Source of the DNA: JAOAFX01 sp965649105
Lineage (GTDB): Bacteria > Hydrothermota > Tepidihabitantia > SM23-42 > JAOAFX01
Reading direction: 5' to 3'
Assembly (NCBI GenBank): GCA_965649105.1
Contig: CBFGJP010000011.1
Coordinates: forward strand, 1-45,901
Length of the DNA: 45,901 nucleotides
Below the pieces are notes generated by a model. The model searched no databases. It had not been told where the DNA came from and saw only the letters and a list, made by a program, of their open reading frames with translations. This document shows positions 38,909 through 45,901 of the stretch, piece after piece. Numbering within the stretch: position 1 is the first letter of the stretch; every line of letters begins with the position of its first letter. The translations under genes and the position numbers were made by a program.

Positions 38909-41335
38909 ATGGTTAAAAAGTATCTTATTATCTTTGCAGGAATGGTAATGATTGTGTTATTTTTTACCTCCCCAGTGTGGAGTCAGATTATCTATACAAT
39001 CCAGAGTCCTGGAAGTGAGGCATGGAAGAATCCTTCAGACGGTAGCGCACCGCCTCAACTACGTCCTGGCGATCCTGGTTATCAACTTGCAACTCCACAA
39101 GAAAAGAGTGCAATCGCTTCTCTTGATACATTTTGGTGGATTACATCTAATCCAGATACCACAAGATTTGTGACCCAATTGTACCGTTTTAGAATAAATG
39201 AACCTTTGAATAAGATTGCCCGGATGACCTTCAGATGGTGGGGGCATCGGTCTGGTGGATACCACCCTACTGCTCAATTATTTGTGTATGATACACGAGG
39301 TGGTACCACCCCTTGGTTTTATAGCCCAGGCACGAGCAGTCCTACTGACACATTATTATCCTGGATTTGTACTTCTGCTGATACCATTGATTGGATAATA
39401 GATGATAGTTCCTGTACCTTCATGGCAGCTGAAGCTTATAAAGGTTCATGCCCTTTGCTCTTTTCCTGGAATGGTAAGGAATATGAATTTGTTGGTGATG
39501 TGATTGCCAGTGCAAATCTGGGATTATGGGTAGATAGAATAGCAGGGTTTAATGTCTATATGCCCATAGACCCTGATGAATATCTTAAGATTCCTTCTCA
39601 TCAGATCAAGGCGAAAGATAATGGAATTGTTTCTATTAAATTGAATGAAATGAAACCCGAGGTTTCATATATTGACCAGGTCAAACTCCTAATGGTTGAC
39701 CATCCTGAAGGGGTTGCTATTTATCCCAACGAAGCTGTGGTCTTTCCGCCGCCTGCATTAAAAATTTTTGCAACCACTGAGAGGAGATTGCCCCTTGCTG
39801 CGCGCACGGTTGATGGAAAGGATGTTCTAAGTTATATAAAAGAGATTGACCGAAGCTATGTGCCTTTTTCTTTCAATGGTTCTTTAATAATTGAGTTTGA
39901 CCTTGGTGAGTTAATGAATCCAACAAAGGCAGTCTTATTCCTCAATGGTTCCACGCGGTTTTCTGACGATGATGTCTATGACTATGTGAGTTTGCGTTAT
40001 CGGTTAAAACAAAGAGGGAGGACTATCAGATTCCCTGAGGTTGAGGTGATTGGTAAGGATGGACAATGGAAAAAAATCGGGCATTGTGGTTATCCTGCGG
40101 GGACGAGCAAGACGATGGTCTTTCCGCTCTGTGATAAAAAAGGGAGGTCAATCTTTCCTACTGATGACCATCGTTTGCGTATTACATTTGATGAGGTCGT
40201 CTATGTGGATAAAGTCTGGATAGAAGAAGATACCCAAACAGATTATGCAATCTTTGAAGCGCCATTAAGATATGGAAATTTGCATTATTATGGTTATGGT
40301 GCCTACTATTCTGAGGATGGTAAATATCCAGGAAAATATCATTATCATCAACTCGTTGATAATGATTTTCCTGCGGTCTGTGGTAGTGCAACAAAATATG
40401 GTGATGTCAAGGCATTATTAAAAGATGTTGATGATTGCTATGTGATTATGCATCACGGGGATGAGATTGATTTAGGATTTGATGCCAATTCATTGCCTGC
40501 ACCTAAGGATGGTTGGGTAAGGGATTATATCATTTATGTTTATGGTTACTACAAGGAGGCATTGCCGGGTCGTGCTTATGCCTATACAATAGAGCCTTTG
40601 CCTTTTAAAGGGATGGCGGGTGTGCTTGTGGGTAATGGTATGGGCTGGTATCCTTATGATAAGATACCGGGTTTGATTGGGACTATCATCGCCCGGATTA
40701 CAGCAAAATTGAAATGGGATTTTCCTTTGTCTCTAAAAGAAATCTGGGATATCGTTTTGGCTTTCATAAAAGGGGATATAAAAAGACATTATCCTGATGA
40801 TTCAATCCATCTTGCCTATCAGAAAGAATGGAATACAAGAAAGATAAATGAATATTATCCTGAATGGTATTCTGATTTGCCACATAAAAATCTTGAAAAT
40901 GTACCTTTAATGCCATCTGATGCACAATGGGTAGCCCATGTCCTTGCCTATCATCAGTCTAAATCAAACTATCATCAATCACTTTACTCCAATTATGTGG
41001 AATTGCAGGTTGATACAGTTGGATATTTTATAGAAGAAAGAAAAACCGAAAATAAAAAGAATATCCAGATATCATTAGCACCGAATCCATTTCGCGACAA
41101 AATTCAAATTGACATAGATCTTCAACTTAAGGCAGAGATTAATTGTGAAATCAGAAATGCATTAGGACAATCTGTACGGCGATTATTTTCTGGGCGATTG
41201 AGCGAGAAAAATATCACCTTAAACTGGGATGGATTTGATCAGAATGGCAATCTTCTGCCATCGGGCATATACTTTTTGGTGTTAAAAGGAAGTAAAATAG
41301 GAGAGATTAAGAAAAAAATAATAAAGATTGAATAG
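38909..41335 (+). CDS. Large secreted protein with C-terminal sorting domain
   Basis: An 808-aa protein, not matched to a named family. The signal peptide is residues 4-26 (YLIIFAGMVMIVLFFTSPVW). A segment CPLLFSWNGKEYEFVGDVI (about residues 188-206) resembles the ASPIC/CRTAC-type signature. The middle is beta-rich with many Tyr and Trp. The C-terminus (about 725-808) has APNPFRDKIQIDIDL, NALGQSVRRLFSG and SGIYFLVLKG, a FlgD/Por sorting domain. It is preceded by AAAAGGGGG. Function unknown; probably surface attached. Confidence 0.85.
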   Translation: MVKKYLIIFAGMVMIVLFFTSPVWSQIIYTIQSPGSEAWKNPSDGSAPPQLRPGDPGYQLATPQEKSAIASLDTFWWITSNPDTTRFVTQLYRFRINEPLNKIARMTFRWWGHRSGGYHPTAQLFVYDTRGGTTPWFYSPGTSSPTDTLLSWICTSADTIDWIIDDSSCTFMAAEAYKGSCPLLFSWNGKEYEFVGDVIASANLGLWVDRIAGFNVYMPIDPDEYLKIPSHQIKAKDNGIVSIKLNEMKPEVSYIDQVKLLMVDHPEGVAIYPNEAVVFPPPALKIFATTERRLPLAARTVDGKDVLSYIKEIDRSYVPFSFNGSLIIEFDLGELMNPTKAVLFLNGSTRFSDDDVYDYVSLRYRLKQRGRTIRFPEVEVIGKDGQWKKIGHCGYPAGTSKTMVFPLCDKKGRSIFPTDDHRLRITFDEVVYVDKVWIEEDTQTDYAIFEAPLRYGNLHYYGYGAYYSEDGKYPGKYHYHQLVDNDFPAVCGSATKYGDVKALLKDVDDCYVIMHHGDEIDLGFDANSLPAPKDGWVRDYIIYVYGYYKEALPGRAYAYTIEPLPFKGMAGVLVGNGMGWYPYDKIPGLIGTIIARITAKLKWDFPLSLKEIWDIVLAFIKGDIKRHYPDDSIHLAYQKEWNTRKINEYYPEWYSDLPHKNLENVPLMPSDAQWVAHVLAYHQSKSNYHQSLYSNYVELQVDTVGYFIEERKTENKKNIQISLAPNPFRDKIQIDIDLQLKAEINCEIRNALGQSVRRLFSGRLSEKNITLNWDGFDQNGNLLPSGIYFLVLKGSKIGEIKKKIIKIE

Positions 41336-41373
41336 ACGATCCTTTTGAATCAGGTAAGAATAAGGAGGTTTTT

Positions 41374-43293
41374 ATGCAGAATAAAAACATAATCCTTGTA
41401 TGTATATTGTTGCTTTTTAGCATATTGGCGTTTGGCTATCAGACTGATAGCATCGGTATGCCAATGAGGGATGGCGTGAGGTTGGGAACGGATATTTATC
41501 GTCCTTTCTGGAACAATCCGATACTTAAAGCACCAGCATTATTACAGCGAACTCCTTATGAAAGGGGCTGGGATGATATATATCTGACCCTTATCTGCGA
41601 CTTAATGGGTTATGCCCTTGTAGTCCAGAATTTGCGTGGTTATGGTGATTCTGAAGGTGAACCAATGGTCTTCTGGACTGATGGATGGGGTGATTTGCAG
41701 GATGGTTATGATGCCGTGGAATGGGTAGCATCAAGAAACTGGTGTAATGGGAAGATTGGTATGATTGGTGCATCAGCGCATGGGATGACACAGTACTATG
41801 CTGCAGGTGCATTACCACCTCATCTTGTTTGCTGCGCACCAATGGTTGCGGCACCAAATTTATATCGGGACTGTGCCTGGACCGGTGGCGAATTCCGTAA
41901 GGCACTCGTTGAAACCTGGCTTCAAGGCGTAGAGACCCCCTGGCTCATTGATTCAGTATGTAATTATCCCAATTATGGCGGAAGATGGTCTATCGTCGAT
42001 TTATCACAGCGCTATAATGTAGCGAATTATCCAATGTTCCATGTTGAGGGATGGTATGATATGTATACCGATGGTGTGCTTGAGGCATTCAGCGAACTAC
42101 AGAAAAGATTTCATAATCAAAAATTATTTATCGGTCCCTGGGGGCATGGTGATGCCTGGGGAACAAGGGAACAGGGTGATTTGGTTTATCCACCGAATGC
42201 CGAGATGGATGAATTGAGTTTTATTCAGATGTTATTAGACTGGTATGATTACTGGATGAAAGAAGGCGGTGGTCCAGTTCCTCCACCTAAAGTAAAATTC
42301 TATTTAATGGGTGATTGTGATACACAGGATACCACACTATGGAATCACTGGGTAGAAGCAGATACCTGGCCATTGCCGCAGGTTGTTTATAAGAATTACT
42401 ACCTCAGAGAGAATCATTTACTTGACACCCTGCCGCCAACTATTTCGGCAATTGATACATTTATTTATAATCCGGCCAACCCCTGCACAACTTATGGGGG
42501 AAGGGAGTTTATCGGACTCACTCATGGTTATGGTCCAATTGACCAACGGCCGATTGAGAATCGTCCGGATGTCCTGATTTTCTCAACTCCACCCCTTACT
42601 ACACCGCTGACCGTGATTGGTAAATTAAAATTTGTCCTTTATGCTGCCTCAGATCGATATGATACAGACTGGGCGATAAGGGTAACCGATGTCTATCCTG
42701 ATGGCAGATCAATTTTAGTGACCGATAATATTTTAATGGCTCGGCACAGACATGGATTTGATCGGGAGGATTCCTTAATTCCCAATGTGCCTGATACATT
42801 CAATATTGATCTATGGAGCACTGCCCAGGTTTTCAATACCGGACATCGTTTAAGGGTGATTATTTCATCATCAAATTATCCAAGATTTGAGAAAAATCCA
42901 AACACCGGGGCACCATTTCAGAGGGACGACCCGAATTTTGTTGTTGCTACGCAAAAGGTATATAGAACACCAACACTTCCATCCCATCTCCTTTTGCCGG
43001 TATTACCTTCAAGTGTTTCGGTTAAAGAACTGGCGAAACATAGTATTAAGAGTAGTGAAGTCTTCATACAATCAATCACAAAACTTCCCAGGATTAATCT
43101 TAAACTGAATAAGACAAGCGATATTGAGGTATGTGTTTATAACTCTTTAGGTAGCAGGGTCTGGTATACAAAAAAGTCTTACTCGCCAGGAGAATACAAT
43201 CTGGTATTGTCGGGATTACCGAGTGGTGTCTATTTTGTGCATTCAAGGGTTGGTGAAAATCAAAAGGTACAAAAGATTGTAGTAATAAAATAG
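41374..43293 (+). CDS. CocE/NonD (S15) family hydrolase, secreted, with sorting domain
   Basis: A 639-aa alpha/beta hydrolase of the X-Pro dipeptidyl-peptidase/CocE family, preceded by a signal peptide (about 1-21). MPMRDGVRLGTDIYRPFW and RTPYERG begin the domain. KIGMIGASAHGMTQYYAAG holds the nucleophile Ser in GASAHG, and LFIGPWGHGDAWG supplies the His. GHRLRVIISSSNYPRF starts the jelly-roll domain. The last 80 residues have a sorting domain (NSLGSRVWYTKKSY, SGVYFVHSR, KIVVIK). Esterase or peptidase specificity is not predictable. AAGGAGG lies six bases before the ATG. Confidence 0.9.
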   Translation: MQNKNIILVCILLLFSILAFGYQTDSIGMPMRDGVRLGTDIYRPFWNNPILKAPALLQRTPYERGWDDIYLTLICDLMGYALVVQNLRGYGDSEGEPMVFWTDGWGDLQDGYDAVEWVASRNWCNGKIGMIGASAHGMTQYYAAGALPPHLVCCAPMVAAPNLYRDCAWTGGEFRKALVETWLQGVETPWLIDSVCNYPNYGGRWSIVDLSQRYNVANYPMFHVEGWYDMYTDGVLEAFSELQKRFHNQKLFIGPWGHGDAWGTREQGDLVYPPNAEMDELSFIQMLLDWYDYWMKEGGGPVPPPKVKFYLMGDCDTQDTTLWNHWVEADTWPLPQVVYKNYYLRENHLLDTLPPTISAIDTFIYNPANPCTTYGGREFIGLTHGYGPIDQRPIENRPDVLIFSTPPLTTPLTVIGKLKFVLYAASDRYDTDWAIRVTDVYPDGRSILVTDNILMARHRHGFDREDSLIPNVPDTFNIDLWSTAQVFNTGHRLRVIISSSNYPRFEKNPNTGAPFQRDDPNFVVATQKVYRTPTLPSHLLLPVLPSSVSVKELAKHSIKSSEVFIQSITKLPRINLKLNKTSDIEVCVYNSLGSRVWYTKKSYSPGEYNLVLSGLPSGVYFVHSRVGENQKVQKIVVIK

Positions 43294-43304
43294 ATTAAAT
43301 TTAT

Positions 43305-43847
43305 TTATTTTTTTCCGCAGCACTTTTTGTATTTTTTCCCGCTCCCGCATGGACAGGGGTCGTTTCTGCCGACCTTTACTTCCTCAGATACAGCAGGTTC
43401 TTTTGTAACCTTAACCTGTAATTTTCTCTCAACCATTTTCTGGGATGGTAATGACTTTATAAAATCTTTGGCATTTGCATCCAAAAGCTTTTTTAGTTGC
43501 GCAGCATTTTTTATGTGTCCTTCATTATCAAGATAGTCAATAAAATTAGCAATTAGATTAGGAATTTCCTTGCCCGTATCCTTATTTATTTCAAGTTTCT
43601 GGGGTGCATATTCAAGTAAAAAATGGCGGAGATGCTCTTCGCTGAATTCTCCAATTTCCTTATGTTGCTGGAAAAAGATATAGTCAAGAAGGCTTTTTGT
43701 TATATACTCAGCAATCGCCTTTGCATTTTTCGTTTTGAATTTGGCAGTTTCAACAAATTGCCTCACGACGGTATTGGTAAAATGGACGAGCCTTTTTTCC
43801 CTTTTTCTTTCTTCAGACTTCTTTTCTTCAAGATCAGTTAGCGCCAT
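43305..43847 (-). CDS. SEC-C motif protein
   Basis: A 180-aa protein ending in a SEC-C zinc motif (NDPCPCGSGKKYKKCCG), which SecA and many small proteins share. The N-terminal 140 residues are mainly helical and have no match that I recognise. The start ATG 43847 has a -10 box five bases upstream and no Shine-Dalgarno site. It might bind SecA, RNA or a ribosomal partner, but the motif alone does not say. Confidence 0.82.
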   Translation of the reverse strand: MALTDLEEKKSEERKREKRLVHFTNTVVRQFVETAKFKTKNAKAIAEYITKSLLDYIFFQQHKEIGEFSEEHLRHFLLEYAPQKLEINKDTGKEIPNLIANFIDYLDNEGHIKNAAQLKKLLDANAKDFIKSLPSQKMVERKLQVKVTKEPAVSEEVKVGRNDPCPCGSGKKYKKCCGKK

Positions 43848-43852
43848 AAAGG

Positions 43853-43880
43853 ATTATAATCATATTTTACAAAAAGTCAA
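43853..43880 (-). promoter_or_regulatory. Promoter of SEC-C gene, leaderless architecture
   Basis: On the minus strand TTGACT (43880-43875), 16-bp spacer, TATAAT (43858-43853), five bases to the ATG. It sits just downstream of the lptE stop. Confidence 0.78.
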
Positions 43881-43888
43881 TGGATATC

Positions 43889-44377
43889 CTACCAGTTTGT
43901 CAGAATGACGGTAACCAGACGCTCGGCAGTCTTCTTGATGGCTTCCCTGATACCTGCATCTTCATCATCAGTATAAGTTGCCCAATCCGAAACATCACCC
44001 TGCCAGAAGATGGTATTCTTTACCTGGTCAAGGCAGATTACAGAAAATCTGATTGTGATCTTATATTGAGATACATTGAGTGCACCGGTATAAACATAAG
44101 GTTCCTTTGAAAAGCCTGTGACCTTACCAATTATTACAATATCTGCCCTGTCTTCACTTGTGATTTTCAGGTTTGAATTCTTGCGGAATGATTCAATCGT
44201 TGATTCGGTAGCAATCTCGTCAAGCCCTGTTTTGTAGGTCTGGTTTTCAAAGATTTTTATATGAACCTTATTGATATATCCAGGCAACAAAGAGCGTGTG
44301 GAATAACCACAACAATTTGAAAATAGAATGCAAGAAATGAAAATCAGAAGGTATATTATTTTAATGTTTTTTTTCAT
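43889..44377 (-). CDS. lptE: LptE family LPS-assembly lipoprotein
   Basis: A 162-aa lipoprotein. The signal peptide ends with the lipobox-like LFSNC at Cys22. CGYSTRSLLPGYINKVHI and FENQTYKTGLDEIATEST are LptE-like (outer-membrane LPS translocon partner of LptD). It supports an outer membrane containing LPS. The ATG overlaps the stop of the upstream TPR gene (ATGA). Confidence 0.82.
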   Translation of the reverse strand: MKKNIKIIYLLIFISCILFSNCCGYSTRSLLPGYINKVHIKIFENQTYKTGLDEIATESTIESFRKNSNLKITSEDRADIVIIGKVTGFSKEPYVYTGALNVSQYKITIRFSVICLDQVKNTIFWQGDVSDWATYTDDEDAGIREAIKKTAERLVTVILTNW

Positions 44378-45901
44378 TTTAACTGCTCCAGTCTTTTTTT
44401 GGCTTCAGCCCCCCAGATATCCTCCAAGCCACGTTCTTTTATAACCATTGAATATATCTTGATTGCTTCTTTTGTCTCATTCAGCATTTCAAGGGTAAGT
44501 CCAACTTTAAATAGAGCCGTCGGATACCACATCTGGTCTCTTTTGAAATCGCTCACAATCTTCTGATAGTGATATAATGCATGCATAAAATCTCCCTTAC
44601 CCAGATACGCTTCACCAAGCCAATAATGATAATCAACCAGTGATTTTAATCTTACTGCCATTTTTAAATATTCAATCGCGTTATTTATACTTCCTTTTCT
44701 TAAATGGGCGTAACCGATTTCAAAGTAATATTCCGCCTTTAGTGAATCAGGACAGATTTCAATGAACTTTTTACCAATTTCTATTAAATCATTCCAACGT
44801 TCTGATTTTTTCAGCGCTATCATCTGATTTTTTAATGCATCAAATCTTAATTCAGAATCAGCTGATGCAAGATTATAATAGTGGGCAGATGAATCAAATT
44901 CTTGATTTAAATACTTTATCGTCCCGATTTTAAATAGTGCTGAATAAAAATATTTACTATTTTTAAATTTCTTAATAAATTCTGTAAATCGTGCTTCGGC
45001 AAGTTTATAATCGCCCGTGCGGAATGGAATAAATCCTGCGTGGTAATTAAATGTTTCATCATCGGCGAATTCAGAAAGTCCGATAAGTGAATCAATTAAA
45101 TTCTGGGCTTTGGTTAAATTATTATTTTCTGTCAGATTTTGTAGATAGGCATAATAAAACTCTCTGTCTGGTTCCCCGAATGTCTGGATATACAATGATT
45201 CAGCGAGAGATTTTTTACCGGTATTTATAAGACTCAAAAGATAATAGCGGGTCAATGAAGTATCAATTAGCAATAAATCAGGTTTTAATTTTGAGATAAT
45301 TGAATATTTTTTTTGTTGAAATTCATATCTTATGAAATTGCTGAAACCTTTGAATTTAAGCAGCGAATCATTCGCAATCTTTGACAATTCTTCATAGATA
45401 GATTCGGGATTGAAATTATTATATTCAAGACATTCCGCATATATAAACTTAAGATAAGGGTCATCAAATGATACGAGCAAAAGATCTTTTAAGGCATCCC
45501 GATAATTTTTCTCGTTGTATAATTTTAATGCCCTTATTATCCGGGCAAAATTTCTTGTCTCAAAAAACTTTAGATATTCTTTGATAATTTCATATGCCTC
45601 ATTAAATTTTTCTTTTTTCAAAAGAATCTCAGAATAGAGCGAATCAAGATAAAAATTTTTCTTATTTTCTTTTCTTAAAAGCGAAATCTTAGTTTCAATA
45701 TCAACACTGTCATTCAAAAGTGAATCAATACCTTCGGGTTTTGCCAATTGTGCTGTGGGTAGGTGTCGTATATTTACGAATTTCTGAATGATACGAACAT
45801 CGGAAAGGTCTCTTATATTTATGCTATCCGGTAGCTCATTTTTTATGATAATACTCAAGATGCTGTTTTTCTCCTTGAATTTCTCTTTTCCTCCCATCCG
45901 G
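44374..45901 (-). CDS. TPR-repeat protein (partial, 5' end outside window)
   Basis: At least 507 aa of helical repeats, open to the window edge. The ATG at 45897 is probably internal, as the frame stays open to the end. The C-terminal part has clear TPRs (YFEIGYAHLRKGSINNAIEY, YHYWLGEAYLGKGDFMHALY), and earlier parts look like degenerate TPR/SPy repeats. It is translationally coupled to lptE, which hints at an envelope or outer-membrane assembly role, but a function cannot be named. Confidence 0.75.
   Translation of the reverse strand, partial: RMGGKEKFKEKNSILSIIIKNELPDSINIRDLSDVRIIQKFVNIRHLPTAQLAKPEGIDSLLNDSVDIETKISLLRKENKKNFYLDSLYSEILLKKEKFNEAYEIIKEYLKFFETRNFARIIRALKLYNEKNYRDALKDLLLVSFDDPYLKFIYAECLEYNNFNPESIYEELSKIANDSLLKFKGFSNFIRYEFQQKKYSIISKLKPDLLLIDTSLTRYYLLSLINTGKKSLAESLYIQTFGEPDREFYYAYLQNLTENNNLTKAQNLIDSLIGLSEFADDETFNYHAGFIPFRTGDYKLAEARFTEFIKKFKNSKYFYSALFKIGTIKYLNQEFDSSAHYYNLASADSELRFDALKNQMIALKKSERWNDLIEIGKKFIEICPDSLKAEYYFEIGYAHLRKGSINNAIEYLKMAVRLKSLVDYHYWLGEAYLGKGDFMHALYHYQKIVSDFKRDQMWYPTALFKVGLTLEMLNETKEAIKIYSMVIKERGLEDIWGAEAKKRLEQLK

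Overview
The window reads as chromosomal DNA of an AT-rich, double-membraned (LptE, LPS/outer-membrane signals) uncultivated-type bacterium. Four secreted proteins end in FlgD/Por-like C-terminal sorting domains, the phosphoglycerate mutase is archaeal-type, and there is a complete Bat operon. Together with the low-complexity intergenic repeats, this suggests a WOR-3/Stahlbacteria-like or other FCB-related lineage. That placement is an inference from gene content; no rRNA gene is present.

Layout. 1-6.9 kb: comF, acylphosphatase, MTA/SAH nucleosidase, an M23 peptidase, a bactofilin, an MBL-fold hydrolase, purQ and a two-gene 2Fe-2S/FAD oxidoreductase. 7.0-15.7 kb: the classic thrS-infC-rpmI-rplT-pheS-pheT block, then a zapB-like ORF, zapA, a 6S RNA and rny. 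15.7-21.6 kb: threonine catabolism (tdh, kbl) interleaved with acpS, an acetyl-CoA-synthetase-like ligase and an acyl carrier protein, followed by a DAO-type FAD oxidoreductase. 21.6-30.8 kb (minus strand): a moxR-DUF58-batD-like-batA-batB-batC-batD-batE-rlmI operon. 31.0-34.3 kb (minus strand): a thioredoxin-like secreted protein with an in-frame UGA, a flavodoxin, uppP and ubiA. 34.3-37.0 kb: apgM and purH. 37.2-43.3 kb: secreted proteins with C-terminal sorting domains. 43.3-45.9 kb (minus strand): a SEC-C protein, lptE and a truncated TPR gene.

The strongest discovery candidate is at 31079-32143. An Omp28/thioredoxin-like secreted protein is interrupted by a single in-frame TGA exactly where the first Cys of its CxxC motif should be. 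A perfect 8-bp hairpin with a GGA loop lies at bacterial-SECIS distance downstream, so this looks like a selenoprotein with a UxxC centre that ordinary gene calling would truncate.

The second is a uniform promoter style, TTGACA-N16/17-TATAAT, repeated at least 14 times. At eight of these the -10 box ends 5-7 bases before the start codon, which predicts leaderless mRNAs. Internal operon genes instead use Shine-Dalgarno sites. A third is an AUU start for infC that overlaps the thrS stop codon. Three families of low-complexity repeats occur at gene borders, and one of them is translated at the N-termini of BatC and BatD.
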